Part shown: positions 48,854-57,533 of the stretch, piece after piece
Layout: each line of letters begins with the position of its first letter
Position numbering within the stretch: the stretch's first letter is position 1
Assembly (NCBI RefSeq): GCF_012275515.1
Contig: NZ_JAAZQL010000001.1
Location: forward strand, 124,001-188,000
Direction: 5' to 3'
DNA length: 64,000 nucleotides
Source: Novosphingobium sp. SG707
GTDB lineage: Bacteria > Pseudomonadota > Alphaproteobacteria > Sphingomonadales > Sphingomonadaceae
The notes under the pieces: model-generated
Databases searched by the model: none
The model's input: only the letters and a program-made list of their open reading frames with translations
Told to the model about the DNA's origin: nothing
Made by a program: the position numbers and the translations under genes

Positions 48854-49687
48854 ATGCCCGTCAATTTGCCCACAAATCTGCTGCGCAGCTTCGTTGCCAT
48901 TGTGGACACGGGCTCGATGCTCAACGCCTCGGAAAAGGTGTTCGTCACGCAAAGCGCGCTCTCGCTCCAGATCAAGCGGCTGGAGGAATTGCTGCAACAA
49001 AACCTGTTCCACCGCGAAGGCCGCCGCCTTTCCCTGACGCAGGCAGGCGAACTGATGCTCGATTATGCGCGCAAGGTGCTGATCCTGCATGACGAGGCGG
49101 TTTCGGCCATCACGGCGGGCCATTTTTCCGGCCCTGCGCGCATCGGCATGGTCCAGGATTTTGCCGAAACGCTGCTCTCTGGCCTGCTGGCGCAATTTGC
49201 CGAACTGCATCCCGATGCGCAGATCTATTCGCGCATCGCGGGCACCGCCGAATTGCTGGCCCAGCTTGAGCGACGCCAGCTTGACATCGTGCTGGGCTTT
49301 GCTGCCGCCAATGATCCCAACGCCATCGCCTATGCCGCGATGGAATGGTACGGTAAATCCGATCTGCTGCGCCAGAATGTGCTGCCCCTCGCCGTGCTCG
49401 AGCCGCCCTGCCGCTTTCGCGAGGCGGCGATCCGCACGCTGGAGGATGCGGGCGTGCCTTATCGCATCACGGTCGAAACGCCCAATCTGACCACCTTGCG
49501 CGCGGCGGTGGATGCGGGCCTTGGCATCACCTGCCGCACGCATCTCTTCCTCAGCGAAGAACCCTTGCAGATCGAGCATCTGGCCCCCCTGCCCCGCGTC
49601 TCCTGCGTGTTGCAAACCGCGAGCAGCCTCGACCCGGCCACGGCGCGCCTGGCGCAATTGGCGCGCGAGATCGTCGTCGCGCTCTAA
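48854..49687 (+). CDS. LysR-family transcriptional regulator
   Basis: A 277-residue LysR regulator. The helix-turn-helix is at about residues 5-65 (LLRSFVAIVDTGSMLNASEKVFVTQSALSLQIKRLEELL), followed by the effector domain (GPARIGMVQDFAETLL, RQLDIVLGF, GLGITCRTHLF). The ATG at 48854 is preferred over the longer frame to 48794 because CGAGGA precedes it. Divergent from the SsuCB operon, so it is the likely regulator of sulfur scavenging. Confidence 0.9.
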   Translation: MPVNLPTNLLRSFVAIVDTGSMLNASEKVFVTQSALSLQIKRLEELLQQNLFHREGRRLSLTQAGELMLDYARKVLILHDEAVSAITAGHFSGPARIGMVQDFAETLLSGLLAQFAELHPDAQIYSRIAGTAELLAQLERRQLDIVLGFAAANDPNAIAYAAMEWYGKSDLLRQNVLPLAVLEPPCRFREAAIRTLEDAGVPYRITVETPNLTTLRAAVDAGLGITCRTHLFLSEEPLQIEHLAPLPRVSCVLQTASSLDPATARLAQLAREIVVAL

Positions 49688-49795
49688 CCGCTTATGACAA
49701 ATCTTAAACCCTCGCGCCCCGCTTCTCACTGTCCGCAGGGGCCGAGGCGGGATTATCGCTGAACGCCTCGAACCCGCAAAAAGAGGCAGATCAGC

Positions 49796-50479
49796 ATGGC
49801 CCACCCCACCCTTCACCAACTCCCCACCCTCCACCAACTCTACGCCGAGCTTCAGGCCGAACGCGAACGCACATGGACGTCCGAGCAGCTTGAGCGCAAT
49901 GCGGACCAGCGCCGCTCGCTGGCCGCACGTTTCGATCCTACCGCCTATCCCCAGCCCGGCGATACAATCGCACCTTTCACCCTGATCGATCAGGACGGCA
50001 ACAGGCTGAGCCGCGACGAACTGATCGCCCATGGCCCGGCGGTGCTGGTGTTCTTCCGTTTTGCAGGCTGCCCGGCGTGCAATCTGGCGCTGCCGCACTA
50101 CAACCGCACTTTGTGGCCTGCGCTCAAGGCCGCAGGCATTCCGCTGGTCGCGGTCAGCGCGCAAAATCCGGTGGATCGCGGCATCATCAACCGCCATGGC
50201 CTGACTTTTCCGGTGGCCGCCGATCCCGATTATGCGCTGGGCCGGGCGCTGGGCATCACCTTCCTGCCCGATGACCAACCTGCGGTGAAGCCGGGCGACA
50301 ACTGGATCGGCGCGACCCTTGGCACCAACAGCTATGAGATCGACCAGCCCGCCGTGCTGATCCTGAACCGCGATGCCACTGTGCGCCGCCTGATCGTCAG
50401 CCCCGACTGGCTGGACCGGCCCGAGGGCGAGGCGATCCTCGAACGCCTGCCCGAAGCGCAGGCGGCCAACGCAGCCTGA
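49796..50479 (+). CDS. peroxiredoxin-like AhpC/TSA-family protein
   Basis: A 227-residue thioredoxin-fold protein with a redox-active FFRFAGCPACNLALPHYN segment (CPAC, about residue 91). The fold features are PQPGDTIAPFTLIDQDGNRLS, VAVSAQNPVD and YEIDQPAVLILNRDATVRRL. It has a long charged N-terminal helix (about 1-45). AhpC/TSA members with CxxC can act as thiol peroxidases or disulfide reductases. Near LysR but 108 bp downstream, with its own terminator; it may respond to oxidative by-products of sulfur monooxygenases. Confidence 0.85.
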   Translation: MAHPTLHQLPTLHQLYAELQAERERTWTSEQLERNADQRRSLAARFDPTAYPQPGDTIAPFTLIDQDGNRLSRDELIAHGPAVLVFFRFAGCPACNLALPHYNRTLWPALKAAGIPLVAVSAQNPVDRGIINRHGLTFPVAADPDYALGRALGITFLPDDQPAVKPGDNWIGATLGTNSYEIDQPAVLILNRDATVRRLIVSPDWLDRPEGEAILERLPEAQAANAA

Positions 50480-50488
50480 TGGCAAAGA

Positions 50489-50517
50489 GGGCGCGATCCT
50501 ATGTCGCGCCCCTTTTT
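50489..50517 (+). terminator. rho-independent terminator after the peroxiredoxin
   Basis: GGGCGCGA (50489-50496) pairs with TCGCGCCC (50504-50511) around a 7-base loop and is followed by CTTTTT. It ends against the opposing cytochrome gene. Confidence 0.85.
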
Positions 50518-51248
50518 CAATTGTAATGCAGCGTTTTGGCCCGCGACAGCACATAGACTGACAGGATTTTGGCATCCGTCGCGCTGATCCTGCCCGCAAA
50601 GGCGGGCGAGGAATTGACCCTCCCCTCGCGCACGGTCTGCGCCACCGAGGCGCGATCCCGACCGAACAGCCATGTGCGCGGCCGCGTCAGATCCGCCGCC
50701 CCGGTCGCCGGATCGCCCCAGCCCTGCAGCGTGTGGCAATCATAGCACCCGCCCTCAACCTCGAACGTCTCCTTGCCCAGCGGAATCTGTTTGGCATCAA
50801 AGGGCTGACCGGAAAGTTTCAGGACATATTCGGTGACGGCGGCGATTTCGTCAGGCTCAAGGCTTTGCCCCACCCCGCGCGCGGGCATCGTGGGCCAGTT
50901 GCGCGTTTTGGGATCGGGAGCGCGGATGCCGTGCAGGATGGTCTGCTCGACATCGCTGGCCTTCATATTGAACGTGTCAATGTCCTCGCCGCCAAACAGC
51001 CAGCGGTCATCGGTCAAATCGGGCACATGCGCGCCGGGCGCCCCTTTCAGATCCGCGCCATGGCAGGACGCGCAATGCCGGGCAAACAGCGGCGGGGCCA
51101 GCCGGACCGCCTCGGCGCGCAGGGCGGGATCATCCCAGATCGCATCGGCCGAGGCTGCCTCCAGCGCGCCGCTGGGCCGATCCACGCCGCAGGCGGCCAG
51201 AGAAGCAAGGCCGACAAAGGCAAGCAGGGATCGGGCATGGTGCTTCAT
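50517..51248 (-). CDS. diheme c-type cytochrome lipoprotein
   Basis: A 243-residue protein. Signal peptide with lipobox LAAC near residue 14, then two class I cytochrome c domains with heme sites CASCH (about residue 55) and CYDCH (about residue 165), resembling the FixP/CcoP diheme arrangement. Candidate Met ligands include TMPARG. The ATG at 51248 is chosen; an in-frame ATG at 51263 would add five residues. It is divergent from the GVW/DUF6152 operon at 51424. Locus 1 also has a cytochrome c beside the same gene set, so an electron-transfer role for the system is plausible. Confidence 0.85.
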   Translation of the reverse strand: MKHHARSLLAFVGLASLAACGVDRPSGALEAASADAIWDDPALRAEAVRLAPPLFARHCASCHGADLKGAPGAHVPDLTDDRWLFGGEDIDTFNMKASDVEQTILHGIRAPDPKTRNWPTMPARGVGQSLEPDEIAAVTEYVLKLSGQPFDAKQIPLGKETFEVEGGCYDCHTLQGWGDPATGAADLTRPRTWLFGRDRASVAQTVREGRVNSSPAFAGRISATDAKILSVYVLSRAKTLHYN

Positions 51249-51423
51249 CGCAAATTCTTTCATGGCTTGGGCGGATGGTTGGGGATTGGCCCCGAAGGCT
51301 AGGGCGCAGACCCGGCACGTCCACCAAGTTTTCCTCATTAGCTTTGATGAAAATCTGAATTCACCTTGGGCGCGGGATCGCTAAACCCATAATCTCAATT
51401 ATCCCGATAGAGTTTACCCGCCC

Positions 51424-52260
51424 ATGCTCCTCCTAGCCTCGCTGCTGTCCGCGACCTTGACCGCCGCCGCGCCGCCCGAACCGGTCAACCCGGCCCCAAC
51501 CCGCGCATCCCTGGCCGTCATTGCCGACCAGCCCGATCTGTCGGGCGTGTGGACGCCGGGGCCGCTGGACAAATACGCAGCCGGCAACAGCACCGAGCCG
51601 CAATGGCGCCCCGAAATCGCCCCCATCTATGCCCGGCTCAAACAGCTCGACGCCGAGGGCAAGCCGCAGAACATCTGGGTCAATTGCCTACCCGAGGGCC
51701 TGCCCTCAAGCTGGACCCAGACGCTCAATTCGGTCGAATTTCTGCAAACGCCGGGCCGCATCACCATTCTGGGCGAATTGGACGGCAACCGCCTGCGCCG
51801 GGTGTGGACCGACGGCCGCCCCCATCCCGCCGACCCGGACCCGACCTTTTCGGGCCATTCGATCGGCCATTGGGAGGGGCAGACGCTGGTGATCGACACG
51901 GTGGGTTTTCTGCGCCAAGTGTTCATTTCCACCGGGCAAGGCGTGGGCATACCCAACAATGGCGACATGCATGTGGTCGAGCGCATCACGCTGACCGGGC
52001 CTGATACGGCGCGGGTCGATCTGATGGTCGATGCGCCCCGTGTGCTGGCCGCGCCATGGCATGCCACCCGCCTGCTGACCCGCCACCGCGAGCGCAAGTT
52101 CGATCTGGTCGAAAGCTCATGCCGCCAGGGCGATTTTATCGAAAGCACCGACAAGGACGGCCTCGCCATCTTTGCCCCGCTGCCCAAGGACGAAGGCGGG
52201 GCCACCCTGCCGCCCGATCAGGCCGCCTTGAACGCAGCGCCCGCCAAGGAGAAGAAATGA
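51424..52260 (+). CDS. secreted GVW-family protein (locus 2, copy 3)
   Basis: A 278-residue exported protein. N-terminal hydrophobic signal (LLLASLLSATLTAAA), then DLSGVWTPGP, NCLPEGLP, VEFLQTPGRITILGEL, RRVWTDGRPHPADPDP, GHSIGHWEGQTL, VVERI and a C-terminal SSCRQGDF. The two cysteines correspond to those in the locus 1 copies. The HPADPDP/GHSIGHWEG segment shows it and 52682 form a subgroup. Its stop overlaps the DUF6152 start by 4 bp. No enzyme motif is identified. Confidence 0.87.
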   Translation: MLLLASLLSATLTAAAPPEPVNPAPTRASLAVIADQPDLSGVWTPGPLDKYAAGNSTEPQWRPEIAPIYARLKQLDAEGKPQNIWVNCLPEGLPSSWTQTLNSVEFLQTPGRITILGELDGNRLRRVWTDGRPHPADPDPTFSGHSIGHWEGQTLVIDTVGFLRQVFISTGQGVGIPNNGDMHVVERITLTGPDTARVDLMVDAPRVLAAPWHATRLLTRHRERKFDLVESSCRQGDFIESTDKDGLAIFAPLPKDEGGATLPPDQAALNAAPAKEKK

Positions 52261-52685
52261 TGAGTTCTCGCCGCCTGTTGGGCAGCATCGTTGCGCTTTG
52301 TCTTGCGCTGGGCGGCGGATTGGCCCCCGCGATCGCGCATCACAGCTTCTCGATGTTCGACCCTGCCAAGCCGCTGCAATTCGAGGCCACGATCCAGTCA
52401 TTCCAATGGACCGCGCCCCATGCCGTGCTCTGGGTTCAGGCCGGGCAGGTGGGCACTTATGCTCCGGGACTGTGGTCGCTGGAATTGCCCACCAGCCCGG
52501 CCAATCTGGCCAAGATGGGCTGGAGCCGCAATGTGGTGAAGCCGGGGGACAAGGTGATCGTTTCGATCAACCCGATCCGCGACGGCCGCCGCGCGGGCCA
52601 GTTCAAAAAACTGACCATTGCCGCCACGGGACAGGTGCTTGAAGCGCTCAACATCCCCGGCGCATCGCAGCAGCCGCCCAAATGA
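52257..52685 (+). CDS. DUF6152 family periplasmic protein, copy 3
   Basis: A 142-residue exported protein. The signal peptide ends LAPAIA, and the mature chain begins HHSFSMFDPAK. A third His is in TAPHAV. The body SLELPTSPANLAKMGWSR and VKPGDKVIVSINPIRDGR matches copy 4, without the cysteine of copies 1 and 2. AAGGAG precedes tandem ATGs at 52257/52260. It is coupled to the GVW genes on both sides. The C-terminal tail (NIPGASQQPPK) is longer than in other copies. Confidence 0.86.
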   Translation: MMSSRRLLGSIVALCLALGGGLAPAIAHHSFSMFDPAKPLQFEATIQSFQWTAPHAVLWVQAGQVGTYAPGLWSLELPTSPANLAKMGWSRNVVKPGDKVIVSINPIRDGRRAGQFKKLTIAATGQVLEALNIPGASQQPPK

Positions 52686-53488
52686 TCCGCGCATCGCTGT
52701 TTGCGCTGGCGATGACGCTGGCCGCCCCCGCTTTGGCCGATGATCCGATCACGCCCGCCCCCACGGCCAAGGACTGGCTGGAGCTGGCCCATCGCCCGGA
52801 CTGGAGCGGATCATGGTTCCCCGTGATCTCGGATCAATTCGCGCAGGTGGCCTCCAATCCGCCGCCGTGGAAGCCCGAGGTGCAAAAGCAGATCGACCAT
52901 TGGGACGCCGAGGAAAAGGCGGGCCGCCCGCGCGGACTGCTGCTCGATTGCCTGCCCCATGGCGTACCGAGTTTTTACCTCATCACCCATAATTCCATCG
53001 AGATCCTCTCCACGCCGGGCCGCGTGACCATTCTGGGCGAGAGCGACGGCAACCGGCTGGTGCGGATCTGGACCGACGGGCGCAAACCCCCGGCCGATCC
53101 CGACCCCAGTTTCCACGGATATAATATCGGCGTCTGGCAGGGGGATACGCTGGCGGTCTCCACCACCGCGATCCTGCCCCAGACATGGCTGGCTGTCTCC
53201 GAAGCGGTGGGCATCGCGATTGGCGAGGGCGCGCATGTCGAGCAGAAATTCCACCTGATCGGGCCGGACACGCTGGCGGTCGATCTGACCATCAGCGCGC
53301 CCGCCGTTTTGACGCGGCCATGGCAGACCCGGCGCCTGTTCACCCGCAAGCGTGCGCGCAGCTATGAAATCGTCGAGGGCGTGTGCCGTCAGGGCGATTT
53401 TGAGGAAACGACCGACCCATGGGGCAACCCGGCATGGCGCCCGGTGGCGCAATCGGCCGATGGCAATGTGGTGGCCCCCGCGAAATAA
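52682..53488 (+). CDS. secreted GVW-family protein (locus 2, copy 4)
   Basis: A 268-residue exported protein: signal peptide ending APALA, DWSGSWFPV in place of DxSGVW, DCLPHGVP, IEILSTPGRVTILGES, RIWTDGRKPPADPDP, GYNIGVWQGDTL, C-terminal GVCRQGDFEE. The His of HWEG is replaced by Val here, the most divergent family member, although the two cysteines are kept. ATGA overlap with DUF6152 copy 3. Followed by DUF6152 copy 4 in the same direction, so GVW and DUF6152 genes alternate. Confidence 0.86.
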   Translation: MIRASLFALAMTLAAPALADDPITPAPTAKDWLELAHRPDWSGSWFPVISDQFAQVASNPPPWKPEVQKQIDHWDAEEKAGRPRGLLLDCLPHGVPSFYLITHNSIEILSTPGRVTILGESDGNRLVRIWTDGRKPPADPDPSFHGYNIGVWQGDTLAVSTTAILPQTWLAVSEAVGIAIGEGAHVEQKFHLIGPDTLAVDLTISAPAVLTRPWQTRRLFTRKRARSYEIVEGVCRQGDFEETTDPWGNPAWRPVAQSADGNVVAPAK

Positions 53489-53500
53489 GGAGCAATGGTG

Positions 53501-53905
53501 ATGTTGAAAAAGATCATGTCCACAGGCGCGCTGGCCGCCGCGCTGGCCCTATCGGCCCCTTCGCTGGCGCATCACAGCTTTGCCATGTTCGACCAGACCA
53601 AAGTGGTCAATCTGCGCGGCACGATCAGCGCCTATCGCTGGGTCAACCCGCATGTCTCGCTGTTTGTCGATGTGCAGGACGGGCCGATCAAGCATGGCGT
53701 CTGGGCGGTGGAGCTGACCAGTCCCGGCAATCTGACCCGGCTGGGCTGGAGCCGCCAATCGCTCAAAGTGGGCGACAAGGTGGATGTCGAGGTCAACCCG
53801 CTGCGCGATGGCGCGCTGGGCGGGGGTTTTCGCAAGGCGACGATCTTGTCGACCGGGCAGGTTTTGCAGGCGCGGCTGGTCGAGATCGAGAAGCCGGGCG
53901 GCTGA
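53501..53905 (+). CDS. DUF6152 family periplasmic protein, copy 4
   Basis: A 134-residue exported protein. Signal peptide ends APSLA before HHSFAMFDQTK; third His in VNPHVS. Body similar to copy 3 (GVWAVELTSPGNLTRLGWSR). Three start codons (ATG 53495, GTG 53498, ATG 53501) follow GGAG at 53489-53492; spacing favours 53501. It closes the GVW-DUF6152-GVW-DUF6152 operon, and a strong terminator follows. Mature N terminus His-His as in all four copies. Confidence 0.87.
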   Translation: MLKKIMSTGALAAALALSAPSLAHHSFAMFDQTKVVNLRGTISAYRWVNPHVSLFVDVQDGPIKHGVWAVELTSPGNLTRLGWSRQSLKVGDKVDVEVNPLRDGALGGGFRKATILSTGQVLQARLVEIEKPGG

Positions 53906-53960
53906 ATATGTAATCCCTCACGCGGCGCGGTTCTTCTCTTTCCCGCGCAGCGTCCCGCTT

Positions 53961-53995
53961 GGGGCGGATGCCGCACCGGCATCCGCCCCTTTTTT
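53961..53995 (+). terminator. strong rho-independent terminator of the locus 2 secreted-protein operon
   Basis: GGGGCGGATGCC (53961-53972) pairs perfectly with GGCATCCGCCCC (53978-53989), a 5-base loop, then TTTTTT. It stops the plus-strand transcript before the opposing DUF6644 gene. Confidence 0.93.
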
Positions 53996-53997
53996 CG

Positions 53998-54474
53998 TCA
54001 CAGCGTATAGCCGATCCAGCGCCCGGCAATCACAATGCCCAGCCACAGGGAAAGCGAGATCGCGCCCGAAATACGCGGGATCACCGAACCCGGCTCGGCC
54101 AGTTTGCTCTGGGCGAACAGATGGAACACCAGCGCATTGATCCCGGCCAGCGCCAGCAGGCTGAACTTGGCCGCGAACCAGAAGTTTTCCGAATAGCCAA
54201 TCGGATTGGCGAAAAGCAGCACGCTGCCGCTGGCCAGCGCCAAGGCAAAGCCGACCAGCGTGAAAGGCACCAGCCGTTCAAGCACCTCCTGCGCCGTCCC
54301 GCGCGCCGGGCCAACCCCGATCAGCCGCAGATCGACCAGCGCGATCGAGCCGATCACCAGCGTCAGCGCCGCGACATGCAGCGCCTCGACCGTGCCGAAC
54401 AACCAGTTTGAATCCGCCAGTTCCAGCGCCAGCGGGGTTTCCGAAAGCCACAGGGCCACAGATTGAAGAGACAT
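53998..54474 (-). CDS. DUF6644-type inner-membrane protein, subtype B
   Basis: A 158-residue protein with four predicted helices. First helix His VEALHVAALTLVIG, then VDLRL, VPFTLVGFALA, second His LVFHLFA in helix 3, and C-terminal AGRWIGYTL. It matches the subtype B protein at 17960. It is the last gene of the receptor-A-B operon on the minus strand, 39 bp after subtype A. Candidate heme ligands are the two helix histidines (inference). Confidence 0.8.
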   Translation of the reverse strand: MSLQSVALWLSETPLALELADSNWLFGTVEALHVAALTLVIGSIALVDLRLIGVGPARGTAQEVLERLVPFTLVGFALALASGSVLLFANPIGYSENFWFAAKFSLLALAGINALVFHLFAQSKLAEPGSVIPRISGAISLSLWLGIVIAGRWIGYTL

Positions 54475-54513
54475 TGGGATAACCTTTCAAAAACAGATGG
54501 CTCAGGCGCCAAA

Positions 54514-55020
54514 TCAGGCAGGCGCCCCCGCCCAGGCATCGGCATAGGCGATCCAGCGCCCCGCATAGATCACGCCCAGCCAGACCAGAAGCGTGGCCAC
54601 CGCCAGCACTCTTTGCGCAGGAGAAACCGCCACGCCGCCCGTGTTGAACCGCAGCGCCAGCGGCCCCTGCGCCCATGTGCCAATCGAGGCCGCCGTGGCC
54701 AGCGCCAGCTTGACCCAGAAGATGGTGCGGAACATCGCGCGGGTCGGCTCGCTGGCAATCAACAGCAGACCGGTAAACGCCAGCACGCCCAGCGCTCCCC
54801 ACAGAATCGGCAGGAAACGCGCCGTCACCTGCTCCTGCGCCACATCGCGCTCCAGCAGGTTCAGCGCGCGCAGATGGATATGCAGCGAGGCGATCAGCAC
54901 CCCCGCCACGGCCAGAATATGCACCACCTGAATGGCCGGAACCAGCCAGTCATGGCCGATGACCAGCGCCGAGAGCGAGGTCGTGCCCAGCCATGCGGCG
55001 AAATCGACGAGAAGGGACAT
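54514..55020 (-). CDS. DUF6644-type inner-membrane protein, subtype A
   Basis: A 168-residue four-helix membrane protein: PAIQVVHILAVAG with the shared His, GLLLIASEPTRAMF (the subtype A turn), and YAGRWIAYA near the end. No second His in helix 3, as in the subtype A protein at 17444. It lies 11 bp after the TonB receptor stop and precedes subtype B. The A-then-B order is the same as in locus 1, so gene order is conserved between loci. Confidence 0.8.
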   Translation of the reverse strand: MSLLVDFAAWLGTTSLSALVIGHDWLVPAIQVVHILAVAGVLIASLHIHLRALNLLERDVAQEQVTARFLPILWGALGVLAFTGLLLIASEPTRAMFRTIFWVKLALATAASIGTWAQGPLALRFNTGGVAVSPAQRVLAVATLLVWLGVIYAGRWIAYADAWAGAPA

Positions 55021-55031
55021 GCCGGATCCTT

Positions 55032-57533
55032 TTAGAATTTGACGCCGAGGCGCGCGTAATAAAAACCGCCGCTCAGGCCGAAGGGGGCGAAATTGCCGTA
55101 AAGGCCCGAACCATCCGAGGCGACGATGCCGTTCTTGTCCGGGTAAACATCGAAGAGATTGTTGGCGCCCACCGCCAGCGAGACGCGGCGCGAGAGGTCA
55201 TAACCCGCCTCCAGATCGGTGATGACCTTGGCGCCGAAAGTGCGGTCGCCCGAGGCGACATTGCTGCTTTCGGTATATTGGCCATAACGCGTCGCGCGCA
55301 GCAGACTATGCAGGCGACCCCAGCTCCAGTCGCCGGTCAGCACCACCTTGCTGCGCGGCGTGGCCACCATCAGATCGCGCTGGGCCTGACGCCCGAACAG
55401 CGTGACCGACAGGCCCGAGAGCGCGACAGGATTGGCGGCGATGCGGCGGATCTGCGTTTCATTATAGCTGTAGGCTGCGCTCAGGCGGAAATTGCCGATG
55501 GCCGCGGTGCGCCAATTATATTCGCCCACCACATCGACGCCGCGCGTGCGCGTGTCGATGGCATTGGTGAAGAATTGCGCGCTGTCCACCCCGGTGATGC
55601 CATTGGCGACCAGGATCGCCTTGATCGCGCTGCCGCCATTGGCCGCCGTGCCGAGGAATTCGGTTTTGACAATGCGATTGTCGACATCGATCTGATAAGC
55701 ATCGACAGTCAGTCGCGCCCCGCCCCGTTCAAAAGTCAGGCCCGCGGTGAAGTTCAGCGACTTTTCCGGCCGCAGAGGCGTTGCGCCAAGGGCAATTGCC
55801 GCCGCACTGTCCACCGGCAGGAATTTCGAGGTGGTGGACAGGCGGTCATTGCCATTGACCGTCACCGTGTTCTGCGTGGTCGAAAAGGCGGTCTGGGCCA
55901 GCGATGGCGCGCGGAAGCCGGAATTCACCCCGCCGCGCAGGGCCAATCCGGGCGCGATTTCATAGCGGGTGGAGAATTTGCCCGAAACCGTATCGCCCGC
56001 GCTGTCGGTGTAATGTTCAAATCGGCCCGCAACGCCGACATACCACGCCTTGACCACATTGGTGGACAGATCGACATAGGCCGCGACATTGCCCCGGCTG
56101 ATACTGCGCGCATCGGCGGGCGAGGTGCCGGTAAAGGACACCAGCCCCGGCGAGGGCGAACGGCCGCCATAAAGCGTGCCGAAAGGCGTGCTGTCGGCCG
56201 GGATGATATAGCCGCCGTCGCGATAGGAATCCGGTTCGCCCGCCTGATTCTGAAACCTTTCCCAGCGTTGTTCGACACCGAGAGCCACCGAGAGCGGCGC
56301 GGCCAGACCGACGGCGAAATCGCGGCTGAGGTCGAGATTGCTGACCCACAACGTCTGCTTCTGGCGGCCCATGAAGAAGCTGGTCTTGCTGCTCGGCCCC
56401 AGTGAGGGGTTAAGCGTGTTTTCCGCGCCCAGCCGGACATTGTCGGTGCCATAGCTGGTCGAAAGATCCGCCGCCCATCCGGCCAACTCGCCCTTCAGGC
56501 CCAGCGTCGCCTGATAATCCCATTCCCAGATCCGGCGATAGGCCTGAAAACCCGAAGGATAGACCTGCGGCAGCGAGGAAAGGCCCAGCGTGTTGGCCTG
56601 TCCGCCATAGCCGGTGGCGGCGGGAAAGATCGAACCGCGCGCATCCTTGATATCGCGATAGGAAAGGGTCGAGAACGTATAGGCCGTCACTCCGCCCAGC
56701 GGCAGTTCGGCGTTGAGCGAGGTGTTGATGATCTTGTCGCGGTTCGACCGGCCATAACCGCCCGCGATCAGATGGTTGGCGCTGGCCTCACGCGGATCGG
56801 GCGCGCCATTGACCAGCGGATAGATGGTGGGAACCGGCAGGGCCGAGCTTTTGGCCGCATCATGATATTTACCCTCGGCGGAGAGGTGGACAAAGCCGCC
56901 ATCGCCCAAAGCCGCGCCCCATGAAAGGGTTTGCTGCAACAGCGCGCCGCCCTTTTCATAAAGCTGCCCGGCGGTCTGGGTGAATTCGCCGCCCTGTTTG
57001 CCTCCGTCGAGGATGATGTTGATCACGCCCGAAATCGCGTCCGAGCCATATTGCGCCGCCGCGCCATCGCGCAAAACCTCGATCCGGCCCACGCCTGCGG
57101 TGGAGATGAGGTCGATGTCCACCGGGGTCGATCCGCCCGACACGCGCGAGAGATTGTTGATCAGTGACGTCGTGTGGCGGCGTTTGCCGTTGACCAGCAC
57201 CAGCAGATAATCGCCCGACAGGCCCCGGATCGAGATCGGGCGCACGCTGGCCGAGGTGCCGCCCCCACCCAGCGCAGGCATGGTCAGCGAGGGGATAAGA
57301 TTGCCCAGAATTTCTTTCAGGCCCGTGCGGCCGGTGGCCTTCAATTCCTGCGGGCCGATCACGTCGATGGGAACCGGGCTGTCGGCCACGGTGCGGCGCG
57401 GGGCGCTGCGGGTGCCGGTCACGATGATCGGCGCGCCCTCAGGAGCATCATCGGCCTCCTCGGCATGGGCGGCCAGCGGAAGGGCCAGAGAAGCGCCGGC
57501 CAGCAAAGTCGGCAGCCATGAAATAGTACGCAT
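55032..57533 (-). CDS. TonB-dependent outer-membrane receptor (locus 2)
   Basis: An 833-residue receptor: signal peptide LLAGASLALPLAAHA, PIIVTGTRSAPRRTVADSP, plug with SPVPIDVIG, LRDGAAAQYGSDAISGVIN (typical of the large TonB receptor group), SALGGGGTSA-like Gly-rich loop, barrel, and an aromatic C terminus (ARLGVKF). It is only distantly like the locus 1 receptor. The ATG at 57533 has GGGGG upstream. Two DUF6644 genes follow at 11 and 39 bp, so receptor and inner-membrane proteins share a transcript, unlike normal receptor operons. The ligand is unknown. Confidence 0.95.
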   Translation of the reverse strand: MRTISWLPTLLAGASLALPLAAHAEEADDAPEGAPIIVTGTRSAPRRTVADSPVPIDVIGPQELKATGRTGLKEILGNLIPSLTMPALGGGGTSASVRPISIRGLSGDYLLVLVNGKRRHTTSLINNLSRVSGGSTPVDIDLISTAGVGRIEVLRDGAAAQYGSDAISGVINIILDGGKQGGEFTQTAGQLYEKGGALLQQTLSWGAALGDGGFVHLSAEGKYHDAAKSSALPVPTIYPLVNGAPDPREASANHLIAGGYGRSNRDKIINTSLNAELPLGGVTAYTFSTLSYRDIKDARGSIFPAATGYGGQANTLGLSSLPQVYPSGFQAYRRIWEWDYQATLGLKGELAGWAADLSTSYGTDNVRLGAENTLNPSLGPSSKTSFFMGRQKQTLWVSNLDLSRDFAVGLAAPLSVALGVEQRWERFQNQAGEPDSYRDGGYIIPADSTPFGTLYGGRSPSPGLVSFTGTSPADARSISRGNVAAYVDLSTNVVKAWYVGVAGRFEHYTDSAGDTVSGKFSTRYEIAPGLALRGGVNSGFRAPSLAQTAFSTTQNTVTVNGNDRLSTTSKFLPVDSAAAIALGATPLRPEKSLNFTAGLTFERGGARLTVDAYQIDVDNRIVKTEFLGTAANGGSAIKAILVANGITGVDSAQFFTNAIDTRTRGVDVVGEYNWRTAAIGNFRLSAAYSYNETQIRRIAANPVALSGLSVTLFGRQAQRDLMVATPRSKVVLTGDWSWGRLHSLLRATRYGQYTESSNVASGDRTFGAKVITDLEAGYDLSRRVSLAVGANNLFDVYPDKNGIVASDGSGLYGNFAPFGLSGGFYYARLGVKF

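Noticed and set aside
48722..50599. 625-residue minus-strand open frame opposite LysR and the peroxiredoxin
   Set aside because: Spans two clear genes and their promoter on the other strand, and its translation has no recognisable domain.
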